Assembly: GCA_016716265.1 (NCBI GenBank) | Contig: JADJWQ010000001.1 | Location: forward strand, 2,480,001-2,544,000 | Source: Planctomycetota bacterium | GTDB lineage: Bacteria > Planctomycetota > UBA1135 > UBA2386 | DNA length: 64,000 bases | Direction of reading: 5' to 3' | Shown here: positions 31,789 through 40,737 of the stretch, piece by piece | Numbering within the stretch: position 1 is the stretch's first letter | Layout of the letters: each line of letters opens with the position of its first letter | Position numbers and translations under genes: made by a program | The notes under the pieces: generated by a model | What the model was told of the DNA's origin: nothing | The model's database searches: none | Seen by the model: the letters and a program-made list of their open reading frames with translations, nothing else

Positions 31789-32986
31789 ATGACCGACCCC
31801 ACCCCACCGTCGAGCGAAGCGCTGTTCCGCTTCGTGATCGTGTCCGAGGTCCTGGCCAGGATCGCCGGCGGCGAGCAGCGAGCGGATGTCGTCCGCGCTG
31901 CAGCCAGCCGCCTGCACACCTGCTTCGATGGCTCGTTCCGCGAGATCTCCGAGCGAACGCTGCAGCGCTGGCTCGCCGCGCACGCCGGACATGGCATTGC
32001 CGGACTCGAGCCCAGGCAGCGCGCCGTTGCGCCGTGGACGCTCTCCGCCGAGATGATCGACTTCCTGCGCGGCGAGCAGGGCGCCGGTGAGCAGGCATCG
32101 ATGCCCGAGCTGATCCGCCGCGCGAGGGAGCGCGGCATCATCCGACCCGGCGAGCGCGTGCACCGCGCCACCGTCTACCGGACGTGCAAGCGGCTGGGGC
32201 TGCCGACCAGGCGGGGCAAGCAGGCCAGGCATCGCGATGCGCGGCGCTTCGCCTATGCGCATCGCATGGAGATGGTGCTCTGCGATGGCAAGCACTTCCG
32301 CGCCGGCGAGCATCGTGCGAAGCGCGTCGCGCTGTTCTTCCTCGACGACGCCACGCGCTATCCGCTGCACACCGTGGTCGGCACGTCCGAGTCGGAGTTG
32401 CTGTTCCTGCGTGGTCTGCATGAGTGCATCGTCAAGCACGGCTACATGGGTGCTGCCTACCTCGATCGTGGACCGGGGTTCATCAGCACCGGCACGGCCG
32501 CGGTGTTCGCCCAGCTCGGCATCGGAGGGCCGCGGCAAGATCGAGCGGTTCAATCGCACCGCCAAGGCCGACGTGCTGCGCGCGCTCGACGGACGCCCCG
32601 ACGTCGATCCGTCGTGCGATGCGCTCGAGCTGCGCCTGCGTCACTACACCGAGCAGCGCTACGCGCACCAGCCGCACGAGAGCCTCGGCGGAGACACGCC
32701 CTGGCAGCGGTTCCATGGCGATCCGCGTCCGTTGCGGCTCCCGACGATACGGTGGTGCTGCGCCGCAAGTTCGAGATCTGCTTCGAGCGCCTGGTGTCGA
32801 AGGACAACATCGTCCAGGTCGACGGGCTCGGCTACGAGATGCCGCGCGGCCACGCCGAGGAGAGGGTGCTCCTGCGCCGCCGACTGCTCGACGGCGCCAT
32901 CTGCGCCATGCACGACGGCCGGCTCGTCGAGCTGCGCGTGGTCGACACGGCTGCCAATGCGCGAGCACCGCGGGCGCGCACGGCGA
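31789..32986 (+). pseudogene. Integrase-type DDE transposase, damaged
   Basis: Starting at ATG 31789: an N-terminal helix-turn-helix region (SERTLQRWLAAHAG), then a retroviral-integrase-type core with Asp in MVLCDGKHF and Asp in AAYLDRGPGFIS. The Glu motif GRGKIERFNR appears in another frame after 32521. The usual residues between LGI and EGRGK are missing, so there is a short deletion as well as a frame change. A second frame change near 32743 leads to the C-terminal beta domain (RRKFEICFERLVSKDNIVQV). It belongs with the IS21/IS481/Mu-like group. Not functional as read. Confidence 0.7.
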
Positions 32987-33599
32987 GCGGCGACGTCGAG
33001 GCGCGCTACTCGACGCACTACGTCAAGGTCACCGGCCTGTCCAAGCGCGACATGTGCCGCGAGATCGCCTACGCCGCCGGCGTAGCGCCGGCCGGCTCCT
33101 TCCCGAGCCTCGTGCGCAACCTCCAGGGCCGCTTCGTCGAGGATGTCGACTCGGCTGGTCTGCGGCCCGTGCTCATCCTCGACGAGGCACACGACCTCCG
33201 CGTCGAGACGCTCGCGATGATCCGACTGCTGACCAACTTCGACATGGACAGCCGCCTCGTCCTCAGCGTGGTCCTCGCCGGCCAGCCGCGCCGCTGCGCG
33301 ACATGCTGCGACGCGACGAGCTCGAGGACGTCACCCGGCGGCTGTCGCACTGCGCGACCTTGCGCGGGCTCTCCCGCGAAGAGACCGACCGCTACATCGA
33401 ACACCGCTGCACGATCGCCGGCGCGGTCGAGGTACCGTTCGACGCCGGCGGCATCGACGCACTCTTCGAGATCGGCCGAGGCAACCTGCGCGCCACCGAC
33501 GAACTCGCCCGCAAGACGCTCGAGATCGCGCACGACCAGGACCACGACGTGTGCCAGGCAATGCACGTCGTCCAAGCACGGAAGCTGCTGTGGCCGTGA
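32987..33599 (+). pseudogene. ExeA/IstB-like transposition ATPase, N terminus lost
   Basis: Fused in frame to the transposase end: HYVKVTGLSKRDMCREIAYA, then Walker B PVLILDEAHDL, TNFDMDSRLVLSVVLAGQP, and after a frame change near 33285 PLRDMLRRDELEDVTRRLSH and LSREETDRYIEHR. This is the ATPase that helps DDE transposases pick targets. Walker A and about 80 preceding residues are absent, which implies a deletion of some 250 bases joining the two genes. Confidence 0.7.
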
Positions 33600-34549
33600 T
33601 CTCGCCCCCGCTTCCGGTCGTCCGTGCCGCCTGTCTCGAGTCCGAGCCAGCCGAGCAGCGCTGGCTCATCGAAGGACTCGGGCCCGCGCCGCCATCGGCC
33701 TGATCGGCGGGGCGCCCAAGTGCTGCAAGACATGGTTCGGCCTCGACCTCGCGGTCAGCGTCGCAACCGGCACCAGAGCGCTCGGTCATTTCGAGACCAG
33801 CACCCGCGGTCCGGCCTCATCTACCTGGCCGAGTGACGGCCTGCCCTGCGTCCGCTCGCGCATCGACGCGCTGTGCCGCCACCGCGGCATCGACATCTCG
33901 GCGCTCGATCTCCACGTCATCACCGCACCGGTCCTGCGGCTCGACCTGCGCAGCGATCAGGAGCGGCTCGCCGAAGCCGTCGAACGGCTCCGACCCCGGC
34001 TCCTGCTCCTCGATCCGCTCGTGCGGCTGCACCGCCTCGACGAGAACAGCGCCGCGGAGATCTCCGACTGCTCGGCTACATCCGCGACCTCCAGCGCCGC
34101 TTCGACGCCGCCGTGGTGCTCGTCCACCACGCCAGCAAGAAGCAGCGCTCGCAGCCCGGCCGGCGCTGCGCGGCAGCAGCGATCTGCACGCGATCGGCGA
34201 CTGCAATGCCTACCTCGCCCGCCACGGCAACCACATCGTCCTGACCATCGAACACCGCGCGGCCAGATCTCCCGAGCCGCTGATCCTCGACCTGGTCGCC
34301 GATGCCGCTGGCAACGCCACACATCTTCGCGTGCGCGCCGACACCGCTGCGGCGCCGCCGCAGACCCGGCCTCTCGAAGAACAGGTCCTGGCCCTGCTCG
34401 TCGCTGCCGACGGCCCCATGACACGCACGGCGCTACGCGCGCGTCTGGGCATCAACAACCAACGCCTCGGCATCGTGCTCAGCCAGCTCGAGCACACCCG
34501 TCGCGTGTCGCGGACCGAGCGCGGCTGGACGACTCATGCCGTGAGCTGA
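33596..34549 (+). pseudogene. RepA-like AAA ATPase (AAA_25 type), frameshifted
   Basis: The GTG at 33596 overlaps the ATPase stop (GTGA). The Walker A motif GGAPKCCKTW is followed by FGLDLAVSVATG. Walker B is RLLLLDPLVRLHRLDEN. Next come VVLVHHASKK and ALRGSSDLHAIGD, and a C-terminal winged-helix-like region ends the protein. At least five frame changes interrupt it, near 33.69, 33.81, 33.83, 34.07 and 34.17 kb. Most look like loss of one base in a short run; one extra T at about 33834 restores the frame. Relatives act in plasmid or element replication. Confidence 0.7.
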
Positions 34550-34635
34550 GGACATACCACGAGACTTGCCCGGCGAAACGGAGGCAGGCTCTGCTGAGGA
34601 GCAACCTGCCAAGGGATAGCCGGGTCGACGGTGCG

Positions 34636-34830
34636 CTGATGGTGCATCAGGGGGCCTCTGGCAGCCCAGGCTGTCAGGGGCCCCTTCCTTTCATCCACCC
34701 TGATCCACCATCAGACACCGGAGCCATGCCTCGAAAACCTCGGGGCCTGGGGCAGCGCCCCAGTCGTGGCTCGCCACGGCCCTACGACCGTTCCGTTCCG
34801 TGATCCCCTGGGGGGCGCTCGGAACGGAAC
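34636..34830. repeat. Cluster of five strong inverted repeats
   Basis: Between the decayed transposon and the lectin gene lie nested hairpins. Outer arms 34636-34652 and 34698-34714 (17 bp, one mismatch). Inner arms 34651-34664 and 34671-34684 (14 bp, two mismatches). Then CTGGGGC/GCCCCAG (34747-34763), CGTGGC/GCCACG (34765-34778) and GTTCCGTTCCG/CGGAACGGAAC (34790-34800, 34820-34830, perfect). Such density suggests an element end, a recombination site or a structured RNA. Confidence 0.6.
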
Positions 34831-35860
34831 ACCAGAACGTCAGGCTTCCGTGCCAGATTCAATGCAACCAACCGCGTCAACGGGCACGCAACGCAACACC
34901 TGGATGGTCGCAGACACCTTCCGTGGGGCGCTGGGCTCTCAGCCGCGGCAGCTGCACGTGATCGGAGATCGCGCGGCCGTTGTCGCGGACGATGGTCAAG
35001 GCACACATTTGTTCATGCTCGATCGCACCGAGCTTGACTGGCGTCGAAGCCCTACAAACGGCAACTACTACCGCTTGACCGACCCTCTCACCTGGTTCGA
35101 CGCCAAACACCAGGCCCGGAATTGGGGCGGACACCTCGTGGCGGTTGGCGACCAGGCGGAAAGCGACTGGCTTTGGGCAACCTTCGGCCCCTTGGATCTC
35201 TGGATTGGCCTCGAGGATCACGACCGCAATGGGGTGTTCGAATGGGTCTCCGGTGAGCCCTTCCAGTTCACGAACTGGTGTCCCGGCGAACCGAACCATG
35301 CAAGCCCGAATGAGACCGCCGTTCACATGGCGAACTACCCTGGATTCTGCCTAGGTGGTTGGAACGACCAGGATCCCTTGGATCAGTACAGAGGCATTGT
35401 GGAGCGTACAGCGGCACCCGATGCCGTGGAATCACTAGGAATCGGATGCAGTATCGCATATGCCAATGGGCTGTGTACACTGGTCCACGTCTCGGGCCGG
35501 CCGGCTCTCGGCCATCAGACAGAGTTCGAACTCGACCTCAACGCTTGGCTTCCGTCGATATCAGACGGGATCATCGTTCTAGGCCTGGATTGCCAAGCTT
35601 ACGGTACATTACCACTTCCATTGAGCCTCGAGCCGTTCGGATGGGGCGAGAACTGTCGCCTATACATCGACATCGTCGACGCGATTCCAATCGCGCTTGA
35701 CGCCTGGGGCAGAGGCGGCTTCGACATGGCCATCCCAGCGTTTCAGGCGCTGGTCGGCAACCAATTCTTCCTTCAGGGCCTCGTCTTGTGGGCCGACCCG
35801 TATTCGAGCATCAGCCACCGAACCTCAAGCAACGCCCTGCGCGTGACGATCCAACCGTGA
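34766..35860 (+). CDS. C-type lectin domain protein with shared C-terminal module, 5'-truncated
   Basis: About 364 residues in the longest frame; ATG 34862 is an alternative. The order is a short propeller-like piece (VADTFRGALGSQPRQLHVIG, VADDGQGTHLFML), then a C-type lectin domain (YYRLTDPLTWFDAKHQARNW, LWIGLEDHDRNGVFEWVSGE, NWCPGEPN, GGWNDQD) at about residues 90-215, then the C-terminal module (LPLSLEPFGWGENCRLYIDI, DMAIPAFQALVGNQFFLQGL). EPN and WND are the usual carbohydrate/calcium-site motifs. There is no signal peptide, and the start lies in the hairpin cluster, so the 5' end was probably lost to the mobile element. Relatives are exported. Confidence 0.7.
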   Translation: MARHGPTTVPFRDPLGGARNGTPERQASVPDSMQPTASTGTQRNTWMVADTFRGALGSQPRQLHVIGDRAAVVADDGQGTHLFMLDRTELDWRRSPTNGNYYRLTDPLTWFDAKHQARNWGGHLVAVGDQAESDWLWATFGPLDLWIGLEDHDRNGVFEWVSGEPFQFTNWCPGEPNHASPNETAVHMANYPGFCLGGWNDQDPLDQYRGIVERTAAPDAVESLGIGCSIAYANGLCTLVHVSGRPALGHQTEFELDLNAWLPSISDGIIVLGLDCQAYGTLPLPLSLEPFGWGENCRLYIDIVDAIPIALDAWGRGGFDMAIPAFQALVGNQFFLQGLVLWADPYSSISHRTSSNALRVTIQP

Positions 35861-36159
35861 CGAAAGCAGGAGACGGCATCGACGCCTACATCGCACTCGG
35901 GCGCGAGGGCAAGGATGCGCGCGAACGAGGAAAGCAGAGCGAGGCAAAGCAACGCTTGCGCGAGAAGCTCCGCACCGAGGAGGGTCGCGAGCGATACCGA
36001 CAACGCAAGCACGTCGCCGAGCCACCGTTCGGGTGGCTGAAGAGCATCCTCGGCTCCAGGGGATTCAGCCTACGTGGCCTTTCGAAGGTCGCTGCGGAGC
36101 TGAATCTCGTGGTGCTCGCGCTCAACCTGCGCAGGATGAAGGGTATGACTCCCGCGTGA
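35857..36159 (+). pseudogene. IS1182-type transposase, C-terminal fragment
   Basis: An open frame that overlaps the lectin stop reads KLRTEEGRERYRQRKHVAEP, PFGWLKSILGSRGFSLRG and ELNLVVLALNLRRMKGM, the end of IS5/IS1182-family DDE transposases, including the final catalytic Glu/helix region. The first about three quarters of the gene is missing. The frame continues upstream only inside the lectin gene. It is a remnant of an element that once stood at the lectin gene's 3' end. No feature is seen from 36160 to 36343. Confidence 0.7.
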
Positions 36160-36343
36160 GCGGCGTCTCCGGGGTCTCGCTTCGTCGCGACGCCCGCCGA
36201 GGGACCGACGTGCGCTCCGTGACCGACCGCTCTCGACCGTGACCTCCCCGCCGGGCTTGCGGCCTCCGAGTTCCCGCGATGCCTTCCGCGCGACCGCACG
36301 CCTTGGCGCGCGGCGCGCTGGCCTTCCGTGGCCCAGGCTCCTA

Positions 36344-36477
36344 GAGGATTCTTGTGCGGCACGAACATCCGCGGGCCAGGAGGCTCAGAGCCCCACCACG
36401 CCTCGTCCCGCGTTGGTAGTGGTAATTCCCAGAGAACGACCGGGAGGAGCATCCAGGCTCACGTATTGGTTGTAGAA
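36344..36477. repeat. 134-bp direct repeat, copy 1
   Basis: Matches 38193-38326 at all but three positions by eye. It covers the last about 31 codons of a secreted-protein gene plus about 40 bases after its stop. The rest of the two genes is far less alike, so the repeat is a recombination patch and not just a recent gene duplication. Confidence 0.85.
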
Positions 36478-37377
36478 CGTGAAGCCGATCACGGCAGGAT
36501 CTGTCGGCAGGCCAATCTGGGCCGTTGCGACGCCCTGCCCATTGGAAGGCAGGAGCTGATCCACTGCCTGCGTCCCCGGATCCGTGTTGACGTTGATGTA
36601 GCACCCCGGCGCACCGATCAATCCCAATTCGAGGGGCAGTGGGATCAGTCCCAGGTAGTCGTCTCGCAGCCCGAAGAAGACGTAGCCGACCGTGTTCGGC
36701 TTCAGGCCCGTCACGCTCAGAGTCCAAACCTGACCGGCGATCGGCAAGGTTGCGTTCAGTTGAGTCGCTCCCACGGAGCTCCGGCATGATTGTCGGTAGC
36801 TCGTGTAGCTAGCGAGCGGCCGCTGATACTGGGCGCGAAGCGCGAAGATCTCCTGGAGTCCGCTCGACACATCCATTCGACAGAACTGCGCTCCTCCGTA
36901 CGGGTAGGTGCCACTCCTGCGCAGCATGCGACACTCGATCCAGATCTCCCGTGCTCCGGTGAGCGAGGCCGGAAGGGGGCCATCGTAGGTACCGCCCCCA
37001 TCGATCCGGCCCACGGGAGTTGGGATGTCGAGCAGGAGCGCCCAACTCTGCCCGTCAATGGAACCCCATATCGAGGCCTCACCGACACCCAGGGTGTAGT
37101 TCCACACCGAGCACTTCGCCAGCAGGTTGACAGCCGTGGTGTCGCCTGGAAACGCGAAACGATATCGCACCACGGCCTGGCTTCCCGTGGCGACGGGAGT
37201 CCAGAAGCTAATCAGGGAGTTCTCCTGGACCTTTTGCACGTTCGCTGTGTGGACCAGGTAGTCGTCCGCGTGCTGATCGAACACGGTGCGAAAGCTGTGC
37301 TCGAAGTCCCACGAAGACTGAGCGAGGAGAGGGACCGCGGACGCGATGAGGGCGAGGAAGAACGAGCGCGCTGCCAT
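36385..37377 (-). CDS. Secreted protein with shared C-terminal module
   Basis: A 330-residue protein with a signal peptide (FFLALIASAVPLLAQ). Residues about 20-180 form a beta-rich domain with Cys pairs (IWIECRMLRRSGTYPYGG). From about residue 205 comes the shared module: WTLSVTGLKPNTVGYVFFGL, LPLELGLIGAPGCYINVNTD, GLPTDPAVIGFTFYNQYVSL. The last residues, RSLGITTTNAGRGVVGL, are the same as in the neighbour ending at 38234, within the 134-bp repeat. No enzyme motif is present; surface or matrix protein is my guess. The upstream region is followed by a tRNA-Arg fragment. Confidence 0.75.
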   Translation of the reverse strand: MAARSFFLALIASAVPLLAQSSWDFEHSFRTVFDQHADDYLVHTANVQKVQENSLISFWTPVATGSQAVVRYRFAFPGDTTAVNLLAKCSVWNYTLGVGEASIWGSIDGQSWALLLDIPTPVGRIDGGGTYDGPLPASLTGAREIWIECRMLRRSGTYPYGGAQFCRMDVSSGLQEIFALRAQYQRPLASYTSYRQSCRSSVGATQLNATLPIAGQVWTLSVTGLKPNTVGYVFFGLRDDYLGLIPLPLELGLIGAPGCYINVNTDPGTQAVDQLLPSNGQGVATAQIGLPTDPAVIGFTFYNQYVSLDAPPGRSLGITTTNAGRGVVGL

Positions 37378-38192
37378 GGGGCTTCTCCCGAACGAAGGAC
37401 AGGTGGACTCTACTCGGCCGTCTTGTTGGCGACAATCTACCGGCTACTGCTCCTTGCAGACGTCGTTGGTTCTGACCACAAGTCGCGTTGATCGGCTCTC
37501 CTACCCCTGCCTCAGTATCTTCCCTGAGACCGAGCTGCCCTCCTCGGACGACAACTCGTCCATCTGCCCCAAGGGCAGGAGAGGTGATCTCCAGGTGCCT
37601 CGCCCCGCAGCCTCTGTGGAGAAGCGAGCAACAAAATCGACAACAATCGGCCCGGAGACCACCCCAGGCCGAACGCCGGGCCATCCTTAAGCCCGCTCGC
37701 CTAAAGGCCTTAGAGGGACAAGCCCGGCGGGATTCGAACCCACGGCCCTTGGCCCGCCGCAAGTCGCGACTCGACGCCCCGGTGCCCGACGGCAGAGCCT
37801 CAGGTCAACGCCGCGCGGTTCACCTTGGTCGGATCCGCCGGACCTTGGCCAACCTGGAAGACAGGCCCGGACTCGGCAAGTCGCCCGCGGTGGGTCCGGG
37901 CTGTGCGGCACGTCACTCCCAGCGCAATTGCGATCTTCGCCGTCGAACGCTCGATGGCATCGGCCACCAGTCTGAGGATGCGGCCCGCGGTTCCCTCGGG
38001 TCATCCAGCACGAACACCTCAAACGCATACGTGCCCGCATCGTCCGACTCCCACGCCTACTTCGTGGTCATGCCGTCCTCGAGAAGATCGAGGGCATCCA
38101 GCGCTACTGCATCACCACCGACGGCCGGCGCCTCGTCGCTCCTGTCGTCGCGGCCGGCAGAGCCTCGCCATCTCATCGCAAACAATGCGCTT
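37378..38192. other. Intergenic stretch with tRNA and transposase-like debris
   Basis: No intact gene. A block at about 37510-37550 (CTTCCCTGAG...GCCCTCCTCGGAC) resembles 40480-40520, upstream of the neighbouring secreted-protein gene. A tRNA-Arg 3' fragment lies at 37722-37744, and a short open frame of unclear origin at 38015-38194. Upstream promoter elements for the 37377 gene must be here, but I cannot point to one. Confidence 0.5.
37682..37744 (-). repeat. tRNA-Arg 3'-end fragment (att-like direct repeat)
   Basis: GCCCGGCGGGATTCGAACCC plus ACG at 37722-37744 is identical to 40667-40689 inside the tRNA-Arg gene: T arm and acceptor strand, same orientation. Similarity continues downstream of the tRNA end for about 40 bases (AAGCCCGCTC...AGAGG). 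The anticodon half is absent, so it is not a functional tRNA. Such copies mark the ends of islands integrated at tRNA genes. Confidence 0.75.
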
Positions 38193-38194
38193 GA
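38015..38194 (+). pseudogene. Possible fragment of a transposon-linked winged-helix tail
   Basis: Open frame ending in TGA at 38192-38194 reads RIRARIVRLPRLLRGHAVLE, EKIEGIQRYCITTDGRRLVA and PVVAAGRASPSHR. This resembles the winged-helix-like C-terminal tail seen on some transposon or retroelement proteins (RxHGxIxxI...RYxxTxxGRR). It has no start of its own. It is adjacent to the second 134-bp repeat copy. The family assignment is tentative. Confidence 0.35.
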
Positions 38195-38326
38195 GGATTC
38201 TCGTGCGGCACGAACATCCGCGGGCCAGGAGGCTCAGAGCCCCACCACGCCTCGTCCCGCGTTGGTAGTGGTAATTCCCAGAGAACGACTGGGAGGAGCA
38301 TCCAGGCTCACGTACTGGTTGTAGAA
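38193..38326. repeat. 134-bp direct repeat, copy 2
   Basis: Partner of 36344-36477; three mismatches in 134 bases by eye. It contains the end of the lectin/propeller gene that stops at 38234 and the bases just after it. Confidence 0.85.
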
Positions 38327-40396
38327 TCGAAACCCAAGCAACTCCGAGACGTTGGGCACCGGAATGGAAAGCGTCACCCGGCCACTGGAGTCGCTGAGGA
38401 GCGCAAACTCCGTTGATCCTGATTCGGGATCTATGTCGACATTGACCCAGCACCCCGCAGCGCCGACAATTCCTAATTCGAAAGGCAGAGAATACCCGAA
38501 CCATCTTGCGTCATCAAGCGCAAAAAACAGGAATCCGGCGGTATTTGGAGAAAGCCCATTTACACGAAGGGTGAACAGCCTACCGAGTCGCGGGACGTCA
38601 TCTGCTGACAGGTGTGGCGCGCCGCGCGATCCATCGCACGACAGTCGATAGCTGACGTAGGCGGGCGGTCGCAAACAATAGAGCGCCGGGCCACGTCCAT
38701 CATCCGCCACGAATACAGCTACCCCACCCATGGATGAGAGATCGCGTGGATAGGACGACTGCGTTCCCGGAACAATATCGAGAGCGACGCTGCATGTTCC
38801 GGCGGACAAATCACAGTACTGCACCTCCGAGCCGTGTGCGCCGTCATTCCCAACAAACAGAAAGCCACCTCCGAACGGGACCACCTTTGACGGCCGATCC
38901 CGCAGCCCCTGGGCAACGACAGCGTAGGTCGCACCGCCCTCGGTCACCGCAATCGAATACGAACCGGCGTCAGAATACGCCCACACTTCGTACGAGCCGA
39001 CCGAGCCAACATAGTCTGCGGGAACGAACGGGACGGCGTTCCAGATGCCGTTTGCATATATGCCCTGGCCTTGCGTTCCGAATATCAAGACCTGTCTTTT
39101 GGCAAGAAATGGCTCCGCCTGCTCACTTTCCCAGTTGACTCCCACACCAGATTCGCTGCGAAGCACAAACTCATAGGAGTCGCCGTCAAGAATGACTTCC
39201 TGATGCGCGCTATTCTGCGTCATTCCACATTGATACCGCCACATGCAGGGCCAACATAATGTTTCAATATGCTGGCCACCATTCAGGAATCCCTCGTAAC
39301 CGGCGCACCCCATCCGATGGTTGATGTACCAATACATGTAGCCGCCGGAGGATAGGGCGCGGAATCCAAACGGGCAATTGCCATCAGCACAGCCTAGCAG
39401 ATCTGCCCCAGAAACCAAGTCAACGCAGTACGCCTTTGCGCTGACATAGTTCATGATCACCATGTGAAAGCCTGGGCCGCTGATCTCTTGCTGAACAGAC
39501 ATAAAGACGTTTTGTAGCCACGATGCCCGGAACTCTCGCCTCCACCTATTCCACGTTCCGTCCGGACGCAGCGATGCCAAATCATAGGCTCCGAGAACAT
39601 CCGATCCTGGTCCATAAGGGCCCGGCCACGTCACACCACCTCGCTGAAGCATAGGCGCTTCACCATCAAGCGAATGGACACCCAAGAACGGATTCTGTGC
39701 GAGGACCATGCGCCCGTCATCTGCCAAGCGGCAGGACTCGCTATTGCTCTGCAGAAACAGCTCTGTGCCCGCGTCGCTGATGTACCGCGTGGTCCACTGC
39801 TCAGGCGTGGTCCCTGAGTCTCGAACGATGCGCCATCCATCGAAGACCTGAATTCGGCCGTCTTTGACTACCCAGGCGCCGTGGTCGCTGGCTCCGAGGA
39901 CGGCAGTCACGGAATCCATGATCAGCGGAGACCATGAGGCCGCACGCTCCATGATCCCGCGATACACACGGCCCCTTCCCGCATCGTTCCACGGGCCTAC
40001 GCACCACCCAGGAAATGCCGAGATGTGCACGAAGTCCTCGTCCTCTCCGCCTCCGGCCCCACTGTTCGGCTCACCAGGGCACCAGTTGCGAAAGGCTCCC
40101 GTCTCCCCGCTCGCCCACTCGAACACACCCTCGGTCGCAGCATCGTTGAGTCCGATCCAGAGGTTCTCGGACGTCCCGAACGTCGTCTCTAGCCACGTCT
40201 GCTCGGAGGCGGATCGTACCGTCGCGAGGTGGCCACCGACCTGGACCGCTTCTGCCTCGGCGGCAGTCCAGCTCATGGGTGCGGTCAGCGCGTACTCTCG
40301 GTCATTGGTGGCGTTCCGCACCCAGGTGTACGACTGGCCCACGGCCGACGTGGCGAGGGCGAGGGATAGGACGACCAGCAGACGAGTCACGAGCAT
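38234..40396 (-). CDS. Secreted C-type lectin / propeller protein with shared C-terminal module
   Basis: A 720-residue protein. The ATG at 40396 has GGAGGAGA just upstream and is followed by a signal peptide (LLVVLSLALATSAVGQ). Residues about 20-160 are a C-type lectin domain (MSWTAAEAEAVQVGGHLATV, LWIGLNDAATEGVFEWASGE, NWCPGEPN, GPWNDAG). A long middle part has propeller-like pieces ending with DIVPGTQSSYPRDLSSMGGV and VADDGRGPALYCL. The C-terminal module (PFELGIVGAAGCWVNVDIDP, LSIPVPNVSELLGFRFYNQY) closes it. It probably binds sugar at the cell surface or in the periplasm. It is 268 bases downstream of the tRNA-Arg end. Confidence 0.82.
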   Translation of the reverse strand: MLVTRLLVVLSLALATSAVGQSYTWVRNATNDREYALTAPMSWTAAEAEAVQVGGHLATVRSASEQTWLETTFGTSENLWIGLNDAATEGVFEWASGETGAFRNWCPGEPNSGAGGGEDEDFVHISAFPGWCVGPWNDAGRGRVYRGIMERAASWSPLIMDSVTAVLGASDHGAWVVKDGRIQVFDGWRIVRDSGTTPEQWTTRYISDAGTELFLQSNSESCRLADDGRMVLAQNPFLGVHSLDGEAPMLQRGGVTWPGPYGPGSDVLGAYDLASLRPDGTWNRWRREFRASWLQNVFMSVQQEISGPGFHMVIMNYVSAKAYCVDLVSGADLLGCADGNCPFGFRALSSGGYMYWYINHRMGCAGYEGFLNGGQHIETLCWPCMWRYQCGMTQNSAHQEVILDGDSYEFVLRSESGVGVNWESEQAEPFLAKRQVLIFGTQGQGIYANGIWNAVPFVPADYVGSVGSYEVWAYSDAGSYSIAVTEGGATYAVVAQGLRDRPSKVVPFGGGFLFVGNDGAHGSEVQYCDLSAGTCSVALDIVPGTQSSYPRDLSSMGGVAVFVADDGRGPALYCLRPPAYVSYRLSCDGSRGAPHLSADDVPRLGRLFTLRVNGLSPNTAGFLFFALDDARWFGYSLPFELGIVGAAGCWVNVDIDPESGSTEFALLSDSSGRVTLSIPVPNVSELLGFRFYNQYVSLDAPPSRSLGITTTNAGRGVVGL

Positions 40397-40663
40397 GGGG
40401 TCTCCTCCTGCGCCAGATCCGACGCAGCCGGACCGGATCGTAGTGCTCGGAACCGTCACGCACCTCGGCTTCTGTCTCCACGTCTTCCCTGAGGGCGAGT
40501 CGCCCTGTTCGGACCACGACCACTCCTGCGGGGGCGTGGGTAGAGACCAGGCCACCGGTGTCGCAGCTACCTGAGTCAAGACCTGCGACCACGGCTTCCG
40601 GAAGCGCTCCCGTTCCATCCCATAGTCATCCCTAAGCCCGCTCTCCCAGAGGACTTATGGAGA

Positions 40664-40737
40664 CACGCCCGGCGGGATTCGAACCCACGACCCCCGGTTT
40701 AGGAAACCGGTGCTCTATCCGGCTGAGCTACGGGCGC
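40664..40737 (-). tRNA. tRNA-Arg (CCU)
   Basis: The minus strand folds as a complete cloverleaf of 74 bases. The acceptor stem GCGCCCG/CGGGCGT has a G-U at the first pair. The D arm has AGCTCAGCCGGATAGAGCA. The anticodon stem CCGGT/ACCGG holds loop TTCCTAA with anticodon CCT (40701-40703 on the plus strand). The T arm is GTGGGTTCGAATCCCGC. No CCA is encoded. It marks the right edge of the accessory region, and its 3' part is copied at 37.7 kb. Confidence 0.95.

Noticed and set aside
31789..34549. Programmed frameshifting of the transposon genes
   Set aside because: There are too many frame changes, at sites without a slippery heptamer, together with a lost Walker A and a missing DDE linker; decay explains them better.
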